From the NCBI GenBank assembly GCA_029569475.1, contig JAKQSZ010000026.1, positions 22,318 through 86,317 on the forward strand: DNA of 64,000 bases, read 5' to 3'. The stretch is from Candidatus Eiseniibacteriota bacterium. Its GTDB lineage: Bacteria > Eisenbacteria > RBG-16-71-46 > CAIMUX01. A program made the translations under genes and the position numbers. Below, one piece after another: positions 35,763 through 43,575 of this stretch. Each line of letters begins with the position of its first letter. Within the stretch, counting starts at the first letter, position 1. The notes under the pieces were generated by a model. It searched no databases. It worked only from the letters and a program-made list of their open reading frames with translations, and was not told the DNA's origin.

Positions 35763-38700
35763 GGGCGGGATCCCTGTTGGGCGGGAACACACACGATCAC
35801 CGGCCGCGCTTCCCGCGGCGGATGTCTGCCGCGGCGGCCCGGGTTGTCTCTGCCGGGTGGGCATCGGCCTTCCCTCCCATCCGGCCGCCGCGGCTTTGCC
35901 ATCGCGGCCGGGATGGACTCCGCGAGCGTGCGGGATTCCATGAGGAAGCGGCGCGCCGGTGGCTCGCTTTCACGCTGCGATTCACCCTGGTCTCGGCGCA
36001 GGTCCTCCTCGCGGGAGGGAGTTGCTCCCAAGCTCCCCGGACGGAGCCCCCGGCGGTGCCGGGAGCTGTCCACGGCGACACCCTTGCGGTCTCCGGCGAG
36101 CGGGGCGCCGAGGCGGCCGGGGCGAGCACCGGGGACCGCCCGGACACCAGCGGTACGCCGGCGCAGCCATCCGGCGCCGTCGTCGCTGCCCCCGCGGACA
36201 CAAGCGCAGCAGAGCCGCCGCCGCCGATGACCGGAGCCGCCGGCCTCGGGACCGAAACCGGCGCGCCGCCATCGCCCCCGGAAGAACCGGGCGCCGTCCG
36301 GGACGAAGGCGCGCCGGCGCGCGCCTCCGAGCCGAGCGACCGGGTGGAGGTGGAAGAACCCTGGGTCATCGAGGGCGCGTCCCTGCAGGGGTCCCGCGGC
36401 TTCGGCACCGAGCTCACGGAACCGGTCGTCACCCATGGCGTCCTGCGCATCACGGGCCGGACCGGGCGGCTGAGCGAGGACCGAAACACCGTGACCCTCC
36501 ACGAGGACGTCCGCATCGTGGACACCTCCCATGTCGTGACGGCCCAGACCGGCACCTACCAGCGCTTCAGCCGGATGCTCTACCTCAGCGGCGACGTGCG
36601 CGGCGAGGGGCCCCAGGGAACCTTTTCGGCGCACGATCTCTCCTGGGACCGGGCGCGCGGGCATCTTGTCCTGCGCGGCGATCCTCAGCTGGTCGAGCCG
36701 GAGCGGGTGCTCTGGGCCGATCGCATCGAGGCGCGGACCGAGCGGCAGGAGGGCGAGGCCATCGGCAACGTCCGCATCCTGATCCTCCCTGACTCGACCT
36801 GGGCCTATGGGTCACGGGCGATCTATGGAGACGGCGGAGGCCGGACCGTGCTCACCGGGAATCCTTGGATGGAGGAGCGCGTCGTTCCGGGACAGCCGCG
36901 CAGCATCGTCCGGGGGGACACGCTGATCCTCAACCAGCATGCGCAGACCGGCCAGGCGCGCGGCAACGTCCGCATCGAGCGGGGAGAACTCGTCACTGAC
37001 AGCGAGAGCGCCCTCTACTTTCTCCAGGGGGAGCAGATGCGCCTCTACGGCCGGCCGGTGGCACGCGATCGCGATGGCGAGATCCATGCCGATACCATGT
37101 TCGTGCGCGTCCGGGGACGGGAGGCCGACCGGCTCACCGCGTACGGCAACGTGCTGGTCCGCTACGAGCCTCCGGAGAAGCCGGGGGAGATGAGCATCCT
37201 GCTCGGGGACACGCTGGTGGCTTCCCTGCGGGGAGGGGTGGTGACCGGCATGGAGGCCCAGGGGAACGCGCTCAGTCTCTACTACCCGTCCTTCACCGAT
37301 GCCATGAGCGGCACCGGGCGCAACCTCAGCGAGGCGCGCCGCATCCACCTGGAGATGCGTTCCGGCCAGATCCAGCGGGTCGACCTGATCGAGGAAGCCA
37401 GCGGCAGCTATCTCTATCCCAGCGACTCGGCGCGCGAGAAGCTCCGCTCGGCCTCCTGGCTGGATTCGTTGCTCGCGGCGGACCGCGCGGCCGACGAAGC
37501 GGTCGCAGACTCCCTGGAGGGTTCGCCCGCGGAGGATCGCAACGCCGGCCCCTCCCGGGCCGACAGCGTCGATTCGACGACCGGTCCGGTGCCGGGCGAT
37601 TCGTTGACGAACGGATCGATGGAGCATGGCGCGTTGGATGCCGGCGCGACGGAGGCCGATTCGCTGGCGCGCGGCTCCACGGCTCCGGATTCGTCGGTTT
37701 CGGCCCGCGCGATCATTCCGGATGACTTCGCCCCGCCTCGGGTCGTGGCCATCCTGCGGGCGCGCAGCTTCGATCTGGCTGAACCCGGCGGGGGATATGA
37801 CCGCCTCTTCGAGGAACGGGTCGACTATAGCGGCGACACCCTGCGCTTCCATGTCCCGCAGGACCGGATCGAGATCTCCGGTTCGGGTGTGCTGGAGTAC
37901 GCCGGCAACAAGCTGGAAGCCCGGGACATCAACTACCTGGCGGACCGCGAACTCATCACGGCGGCCGGCGATCCCGCCATCAGCGACCCCGAGGCCACCT
38001 TGAAGGGCCAGCGGATGACCTACCGCACCGACGAGCGTCAGGGGTTGATCTACCAGGGACGCACCACCTTCGACCAGGGGTACTACTACGGCGAGCAGAT
38101 CAAGAAGCTGCCGGGGGATGAGCTGCTGGTGCGTTCCGGCGACTACACGACCTGCGATCAGGAGAGCCTTCCGCACTATCACTTCCACGCCGAACGCATG
38201 AAGCTCATCCTGAAGGACAAGGTGGTGGCCCGCCCGGCCATTCTCTACGTCAAGCGCATCCCCATCTTCGCCCTTCCCTACTACATCTTTCCCATCCAGA
38301 AGGGACGCCGCAGCGGCGTGATGATGCCCAATGTCGAACTCGGCTTCAACCGAAACCGCGGGCGTTTCGTGCGCAATCTCGGCTACTACTGGGCGATCAA
38401 CGATTACATGGACGCGCGGTCGTGGTTGGACTACTACGACCGGGGCCCCCGCATCTACCTGAACGGCATCTACCAGTATCGCGTCCGGTATCTCCTCGAC
38501 GGCTCCTTCGAGGGAAGCTATCTGCGGAGCAAGGACGACTCCGGCGGAAGGCAGGTCGACTGGAGCCTGCAGGGGGGTCACGCGCAGACCCTGGGCGAAG
38601 GCGCCCGCGGCACGCTGCGCCTCGACTTCACCAGCAATCAGAGCTACCGGGGCGACCGCGACTTCGGTGCCGGGGTGGATGAGAGGCTCAACCGGATCCT

Positions 38701-40048
38701 CGAGTCCAGCCTCGGTCTAAGCAAGAACTGGTCCCGGGCCGCTCTCAACCTCAACGCGCAGCGCACCGAGTATCTGGACGAGACCACGGGGGAAGGGGTC
38801 AAGGTGCAGCAGAACATCCCCTCCGTGAACTTCAACGTCAACACCGGGGCGATCGGGCGCGCCCCCGACGCCACCGGGCGCGGCGGACGCCTGCCGTTTC
38901 TGGCGAGCACCTACTTCGGGACCTCGTGGGCCTACCGCAACGTCTACACCCGCCGGTTCAATGGCCGGGTCAGCGCCAACCAGGCGATCCAGGAGAACTT
39001 CTCGCTCAGCGACAATCGCAGCCTCGGACCCTACCTGCGCCTGCAGCCGGGCATTTCCGCCACCGTGGCCGGCTTTGCCCGGGACAATCGGGGCCGGCGC
39101 AACCAGTTCGGTGCGGCCTGGTCGGCCCGCCTCCAGGCGAGCAACACGCTCTACGGCAATGCCACCATCCCGGTCGGACCGCTCCAGGCGGTGCGCCACG
39201 TGATCGAACCTTCGGCGGCCTTCACCTACAGCCCCGAGCTGCGCAGCCTGACCTATACCCGCATCGATTCCACCGGGTCGCACCGGGTCGCGGTCTTCCC
39301 CAACGTGGGCGGGATCGGGTTGGGCGGCTCGAAGCGGGCCGCCATGAGTTTCGGGGTGACGCAGCGGTTCCATGCCAAGTGGCTGTCCAAGGGCAAGGAG
39401 GTCAAGAAGGAGAACATCATCAGCTGGACCACCTCCAGCGCGTATGACTTCCTGGCGGACGGCCGGCGCAAGCTCTCTTCGATCAGCAACGCCCTCCGGC
39501 TGCAGCCCTTCAGCCGGTTCCAGAGCACAGTTTCCGTGGTGCACGATCCCTACAGCCGGGCCCGCGAGAGCTTCTCCGCGAGCACCACAGTCTCCCTTTC
39601 CAGCGACATGTTCCGTTCGGCCGTCTCCGACACCGCCGGCTCTTCGCAAGGGACCCTCGATTTCGGCGAGTTCGGGGAGAGCCAGGGGCTGGAGGGCGCC
39701 GACCTCGGGCAACGTTCCACCGGCTCGACCGGCCCGGCCCGCGGAGGGGTCTTCCCCTGGACCCTCTCGATCAGCCACTCCTACGCGGCGCGGCGGGGCG
39801 GTCTGCCGCCGAGCCACACTCTGAACGCCTCCACCGGATTCAACCTCACCCCCGGCTGGAAGCTGGATGCGGCCGTCTACTCCGACCTGCGCCGGCGCGA
39901 GGTCATCTCCCATTCCTTCACCCTCAGCCGTGATCTTCACTGCTGGAGCCTCAGCTTCCAGCACCGCGCGACGGGCTCGAACGCGGAGTACTACTTCCGG
40001 GTCGCCGTCAAGGAGATCCCGGAGGTGCAGTACGAACGGGAGAGCTAG
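35759..40048 (+). CDS. lptD: LptD-like LPS assembly outer membrane protein (very long)
   Basis: LptD is the beta-barrel that inserts lipopolysaccharide into the outer leaflet. The product is up to 1429 residues, well above the usual ~780. It has a hydrophobic export-like segment near residues 68-90, an acidic low-complexity region to ~200, and OstA/LptA-like beta-jellyroll repeats (~205-560). A Ser/Asp/Ala-rich linker follows (~575-650), then more OstA-like sequence and a barrel domain (LPYYIFPIQKGRRSGVMMPN and onward). The start is uncertain: GTG 35759 overlaps the previous stop; ATG 35822 is an alternative. Neither gives a tidy signal peptide because ~65 residues precede the hydrophobic stretch. 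Presence of the gene marks a diderm cell. Confidence 0.82.
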   Translation: MRAGSLLGGNTHDHRPRFPRRMSAAAARVVSAGWASAFPPIRPPRLCHRGRDGLRERAGFHEEAARRWLAFTLRFTLVSAQVLLAGGSCSQAPRTEPPAVPGAVHGDTLAVSGERGAEAAGASTGDRPDTSGTPAQPSGAVVAAPADTSAAEPPPPMTGAAGLGTETGAPPSPPEEPGAVRDEGAPARASEPSDRVEVEEPWVIEGASLQGSRGFGTELTEPVVTHGVLRITGRTGRLSEDRNTVTLHEDVRIVDTSHVVTAQTGTYQRFSRMLYLSGDVRGEGPQGTFSAHDLSWDRARGHLVLRGDPQLVEPERVLWADRIEARTERQEGEAIGNVRILILPDSTWAYGSRAIYGDGGGRTVLTGNPWMEERVVPGQPRSIVRGDTLILNQHAQTGQARGNVRIERGELVTDSESALYFLQGEQMRLYGRPVARDRDGEIHADTMFVRVRGREADRLTAYGNVLVRYEPPEKPGEMSILLGDTLVASLRGGVVTGMEAQGNALSLYYPSFTDAMSGTGRNLSEARRIHLEMRSGQIQRVDLIEEASGSYLYPSDSAREKLRSASWLDSLLAADRAADEAVADSLEGSPAEDRNAGPSRADSVDSTTGPVPGDSLTNGSMEHGALDAGATEADSLARGSTAPDSSVSARAIIPDDFAPPRVVAILRARSFDLAEPGGGYDRLFEERVDYSGDTLRFHVPQDRIEISGSGVLEYAGNKLEARDINYLADRELITAAGDPAISDPEATLKGQRMTYRTDERQGLIYQGRTTFDQGYYYGEQIKKLPGDELLVRSGDYTTCDQESLPHYHFHAERMKLILKDKVVARPAILYVKRIPIFALPYYIFPIQKGRRSGVMMPNVELGFNRNRGRFVRNLGYYWAINDYMDARSWLDYYDRGPRIYLNGIYQYRVRYLLDGSFEGSYLRSKDDSGGRQVDWSLQGGHAQTLGEGARGTLRLDFTSNQSYRGDRDFGAGVDERLNRILESSLGLSKNWSRAALNLNAQRTEYLDETTGEGVKVQQNIPSVNFNVNTGAIGRAPDATGRGGRLPFLASTYFGTSWAYRNVYTRRFNGRVSANQAIQENFSLSDNRSLGPYLRLQPGISATVAGFARDNRGRRNQFGAAWSARLQASNTLYGNATIPVGPLQAVRHVIEPSAAFTYSPELRSLTYTRIDSTGSHRVAVFPNVGGIGLGGSKRAAMSFGVTQRFHAKWLSKGKEVKKENIISWTTSSAYDFLADGRRKLSSISNALRLQPFSRFQSTVSVVHDPYSRARESFSASTTVSLSSDMFRSAVSDTAGSSQGTLDFGEFGESQGLEGADLGQRSTGSTGPARGGVFPWTLSISHSYAARRGGLPPSHTLNASTGFNLTPGWKLDAAVYSDLRRREVISHSFTLSRDLHCWSLSFQHRATGSNAEYYFRVAVKEIPEVQYERES

Positions 40049-40101
40049 CCAGCACCTGGCCCGGAGCAGGCCCGCCCGAGGCATCTCCCCGGGCAGCGCT
40101 C

Positions 40102-40130
40102 TTGCCCCGCGTGGTCCGCTCTGGCATTCT
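40102..40130 (+). promoter_or_regulatory. Candidate promoter ahead of the 40237 lipoprotein
   Basis: TTGCCC (40102-40107), 17 bases, CATTCT (40125-40130). The -10 is a weak match. The 188-base gap after lptD holds nothing else evident. Confidence 0.3.
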
Positions 40131-40236
40131 CTTCCACCGGCAGCGAAGCAGAGGGTGATCCTCGTGGCGCGCGCCGCCGCGCCGGCCGCGGGCCCCGGGG
40201 GCATTCCAGGGAAGAACGGGAGAGGAGGACCAGGCC

Positions 40237-41232
40237 ATGAGGAGGACATCGCGAACCGGGCACCGCTTCGCCATGACGGGATGGATCGCCACGGCGTTGG
40301 GGGTGGCCGCGTTGTTGGGGACGTTGCTGGTGGGCTGCGATGACGACAAGCCGAGCAAGCCGGCCGTGGGCGGCTCTCCGGTGACGGTTCCCCTCAACGA
40401 CGGCGCCCACTGGTCGTACAGCTACGTGATGAGCATCGAGGAAGGGAGCCGAGCCGCGGGCCTGCCGGCCGGCAGCCGGCGGGCAGCACAGCCGGAGATC
40501 CGCAACGCCGGTACGGTGGCGTACTCCGACGGCAGCTACCAGCGACAGGTCTTGCGCATGGAGTTGGAGGATGGAACCGTGATGGTGGACACCACGGACT
40601 ACCGGCAGGAAGGCCAGGTCCTGCTCCTCCAGATGGAGGTCGCCGATTCCGTGTCGGGCGACACGGAATTCAACAGGCGCTACCGGGAGGGACTCAGGCG
40701 GAGCCTGCCTTTCAAGGTGGCGGACTTCACCTCCCCGGCCGGAACGGGCTGGACCATTTTCGAGATCGACGATGTCGTCCGGATCGAAGGCTACGACGTG
40801 CGGCTCACGGTGAACCTCTCGGCCTCCAACCTGGGGCGGACAAATGTCGCCGTCCCGGCGGGCAATTTCGAGGACGTCTACAAGGGGCGGCTGCGCCAGA
40901 CGGTGATTGCCCAAGTCGGCTCCGAGGTCGTCCAGCTGTCCTCCGACCAAGACACGTACCTGAAGTCCGAGGTCGGGCCGGTCTTCTGGCAGTACGTCTA
41001 CACCTACCCGGACGAGTTCGGAAGGGATCTCCGGGAAAGCCATGTCGCCCGTCTCAGTTCCTGGTCCCTCACCCCAGACGAAGTGCTGGCGATCCCCGAG
41101 CCACGGCCGGCTCACCGTCCGGACCCGGCCGGCCCGACCCCGCCGGAGGCGCTCCCGGAGGGGGCCCGTCTGGATAGGATCCTTCGGGTTATTGAAGGTA
41201 TCGCTATTCTTCCGGGATCGCGGCCCCGATGA
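40237..41232 (+). CDS. Lipoprotein of unknown function
   Basis: A 331-residue lipoprotein: signal segment and lipobox LVGC (Cys35), followed by DDDKPSKP, a typical acidic post-lipobox linker. The remainder is predicted beta-rich, with aromatic pairs such as HWSYSYVMS, and a proline-rich C-terminal stretch. I recognise no domain. It may be a surface-exposed lipoprotein. ATG 40237 has GGGAGAGGAGG about 10 bases upstream. Similar overall design (signal, Cys-Asp-Asp, beta-rich) is seen in the 50349 lipoprotein. Confidence 0.7.
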   Translation: MRRTSRTGHRFAMTGWIATALGVAALLGTLLVGCDDDKPSKPAVGGSPVTVPLNDGAHWSYSYVMSIEEGSRAAGLPAGSRRAAQPEIRNAGTVAYSDGSYQRQVLRMELEDGTVMVDTTDYRQEGQVLLLQMEVADSVSGDTEFNRRYREGLRRSLPFKVADFTSPAGTGWTIFEIDDVVRIEGYDVRLTVNLSASNLGRTNVAVPAGNFEDVYKGRLRQTVIAQVGSEVVQLSSDQDTYLKSEVGPVFWQYVYTYPDEFGRDLRESHVARLSSWSLTPDEVLAIPEPRPAHRPDPAGPTPPEALPEGARLDRILRVIEGIAILPGSRPR

Positions 41233-41278
41233 TCGGTGTATGGAGAATCGATGGGGGAAATCCTTCACCGGAAACGAG

Positions 41279-41308
41279 TTGAATTGGCTGGATTCCCCCG
41301 GATAGACT
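41279..41308 (+). promoter_or_regulatory. Promoter of the UGA-containing cytochrome gene
   Basis: TTGAAT (41279-41284), 18 bases, TAGACT (41303-41308), about 90 bases before ATG 41401. The same -10 and spacing occur before pgi. Confidence 0.5.
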
Positions 41309-41400
41309 GAGTGGGTGCTCGGTGCCGGAAGTCGGTGACCTTTGCGGCTGTCACGGTTCCGACGACCCCCCTGAACTGCACAATCGAGGAGATGTGGCTG

Positions 41401-42780
41401 ATGTCGACCTTGCGGTCTGTGGCGATGATGATCGTCGCCCTGCTTCTGGTCCTTCTTGAAGGCTGCGCCGGGATTCACGGCGGGGGCAAGCGCCTCACCA
41501 ACTCGGACGTGACGATCGTCTCGTTCGGTTCGGTGAACGGCGAACTCGCCCCCTGTGGGTGACACTCGGGCCAGAAGGGCGGGCTGGCCCGGCGGGCCGG
41601 CATCATCGATTCACTGAACATACACGGAACACCGTTCGTCCATCTGGAACTCGGTGACTTCGCGAAGGTCGATGCCGTCAGCGGCGAGATCGAAACGCGC
41701 TACATCTGGGACGTGCTGGAACGAACGCAGGTGCACGCGGTTTCTCCGGGGCCGCGCGAACTGGGCATGTGGCCCCTGTTCCGGGAGTTGGCGGGCCGCG
41801 GCACGGTCCCGGTGGTCTGCTCCAACGTGGCCGTCAAGAGCGGCAACGGGGAAGTGCCGATCGGCAAGAAGACCGAGGTCATCACGGTCAATGGCGTCCG
41901 CCTGGGGTTGCTGGCTCTGATGGGCGGTGGCGAGTTCACGCACATCCGCGCCCAGGACGGGGTCAACTTCGCGTTCAGCGATCCCTTCCAGACGGCCGCG
42001 GAGATCGTCCCGAAGCTGGCGTCGCAGTCGGATGTGGTGATCCTCATGTCGCAGATGTCCACCGAGGACACCAACCGCCTCATCCAGGCGGTTCCCGGGA
42101 TCGACGTCGCGCTGTTCGGCCAGCGGGCCGCCTGGCAGCAATCCGTCCGCACGAGCGGCCAGACCATCATCAGCGAGGCCGGTGTCCGGGGGCAGTACGC
42201 CGGGCGGCTGGTGCTGATCGTTGACCCACAGGGGGAGATCGTCGAGCACGGGTCGATGAATGCGGCGCTCGACAAGGCATTCCCCGAGGATTCGACGATC
42301 GTGGCGGAGATCGCGGAGCTGAACAAACAGGTGGCGGAGATGCGCAAGTCCGCGCGGGAGCAGTCCCAATCGAGCTTCGAGCAGAACCTCTCCGGAGAGC
42401 GGTTCCTGGGCGTGGACATGTGCCGCCGGTGCCACGAGCGCCAGTACCAGCAGTGGGCGTCGACCCCACACGCCCATGCGTTTGCCACCCTCGATCGACC
42501 GCTCGCGGGCAAGCCCAAGACGACGGCGTGCACGAACTGCCACGTCACCGGATTCGGCGAGAGCGGCGGGTTCGCCCCCGACGGCAGCAGACCGGACTTC
42601 CGGCCCACGATGAAGCCGGATCTCGTCAACGTGCAGTGCGAAGCCTGTCATGGCAAGGGGACTGAGCACCAGCGGACCGGCGTGGCCAAGGTGAGCGAGG
42701 CCACCTGCCGCAGTTGCCATACGCCGGAGTGGTCTCCGGACTTCAACTTCGCGACGGCCGTCCAGTCCGTGAAGCATTAG
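41401..42780 (+). CDS. Probable selenoprotein: UshA-like domain fused to tetraheme cytochrome c domain, in-frame UGA
   Basis: A lipoprotein (lipobox LEGC, Cys22) whose frame meets TGA at 41560-41562 and continues unbroken to 42780 (459 residues counting Sec54). The UGA falls in NGELAPCG-U-HSGQKGGLARRAGI. In related cytochrome/metallophosphatase proteins I recall this motif reading PCGC...GGLARR, so selenocysteine replaces the second cysteine of CGC. Residues ~30-290 resemble the UshA/5'-nucleotidase phosphoesterase fold, without clear intact metal ligands. The C-terminal part is a cytochrome c554-like domain with four heme sites: C341-x2-C344-H, C377-x2-C380-H, C413-x2-C416-H and C436-x2-C439-H. 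ATG 41401 lies 10 bases after GAGGA. A stem-loop follows the UGA. If UGA were a true stop, the gene would be broken. Confidence 0.8.
41560..41562 (+). other. In-frame UGA read as selenocysteine (Sec54)
   Basis: TGA between codons for Cys-Gly and His-Ser. The same frame codes for conserved sequence on both sides, with no other stop until 42778. Confidence 0.75.
41568..41601 (+). promoter_or_regulatory. Candidate bacterial SECIS hairpin(s)
   Basis: Two alternative stems follow the UGA: GGGCCAG (41568-41574) with CTGGCCC (41584-41590); and an 8-bp stem 41583-41590 with 41594-41601 closing a GGC loop. The second places a G-starting loop 28 bases after the UGA, inside the 16-37 range usual for bacterial SECIS elements. 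Both lie within the coding region, as bacterial elements do. Confidence 0.5.
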
Positions 42781-42965
42781 CCGCTGGTCTGGCGCGGAGC
42801 CCGGTTGAGCTTGCGCCCAGGACACACAGTCGACTGCTGGCGACCGCCAGGCCCGGCAATCGCCTGGAGTCGCAGGTGGCGGCGGGGGAGGCCCGGATCG
42901 TGCGGCGGCACCTCGTAGTTCTGTGACAATGCTGCACAGAAAGTGGCTATTTTTCGAATTCTTGC

Positions 42966-42994
42966 TTGTCGAATTGAACTATTGGCAAGATAAT
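42966..42994 (+). promoter_or_regulatory. Candidate promoter in an AT-rich patch before the HEPN-like gene
   Basis: TTGTCG (42966-42971), 17 bases, GATAAT (42989-42994). The surrounding 42930-43010 is visibly AT-rich compared with the rest of the window. Confidence 0.5.
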
Positions 42995-43041
42995 GCCGTA
43001 GCACGTATGGGGTGGGGCGCATCAAGAACGAAGGGTGAAGG

Positions 43042-43533
43042 GTGGAGACGTTGGATGCTTTTGACAGCTGCTTGCGTAACGGGAGGCTCAAGAAGGTAGA
43101 GCCGGACCCGGAGAAGGTGGATAAGGAAGTCCACACGGCGGTCGCGGAGCTGGTGCGTGCAAGGACCTGTTTCATCGATGGCAACTATGAGGAGTGCGTC
43201 GTCCAATCGTACTTCGCGATGAACAGGATCCTGCGGATCCTGTTGACACAGGCAGGTTACCGGGACACGAACCTCTATAGCCTTGTCGCCGGCATGGACC
43301 GCCTCTATGTTCAACGCGGCCTGATGGAAAGTCACCTTTTGGAGATCCTCAAGCTCGCGAAGGATCAAAAAGACCTGGTCCAGGAGGGCGCACGGTGCGG
43401 GCGCAAGGAGACCCGGTTGATTCTCGGTGGAGCGGAGGAGTCCATGGAACTCGCCCGGGACGTGCTCAACCTGGGTGAGATCCCGGCGTTGGATACACAA
43501 GCGCTCGAGACCGAGGAGATCGACGAGGACTAG
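43042..43533 (+). CDS. HEPN-like domain protein
   Basis: A 163-residue all-helical protein. The central part (VRARTCFIDGNYEECVVQSYFAMNRI) resembles HEPN domains, which occur as toxins in MNT/HEPN pairs or as RNases in stress responses. I see no clear R-x4-6-H catalytic motif and no adjacent nucleotidyltransferase antitoxin gene. The start is taken as GTG 43042 after GAAGGGTGAAGG. Codon use is less GC-extreme than its neighbours and the leader is AT-rich, which suggests recent acquisition. The family call is moderate; function unknown. Confidence 0.5.
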   Translation: METLDAFDSCLRNGRLKKVEPDPEKVDKEVHTAVAELVRARTCFIDGNYEECVVQSYFAMNRILRILLTQAGYRDTNLYSLVAGMDRLYVQRGLMESHLLEILKLAKDQKDLVQEGARCGRKETRLILGGAEESMELARDVLNLGEIPALDTQALETEEIDED

Positions 43534-43575
43534 ACCGCGTCGTCCCGGTCGCGCGTGCGTGGCAAAGGGGTGCGC

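Noticed and set aside
33288..35864. Long minus-strand open frame over folC and the ROK kinase gene
   Set aside because: It has no recognisable motifs and lies opposite conserved genes.
41311..41562. Truncated lipoprotein ending at the TGA, followed by a separate cytochrome gene
   Set aside because: The same frame continues past TGA with conserved GGLARR and heme motifs, and no start codon with a ribosome-binding site begins the downstream part; one selenoprotein gene explains both.
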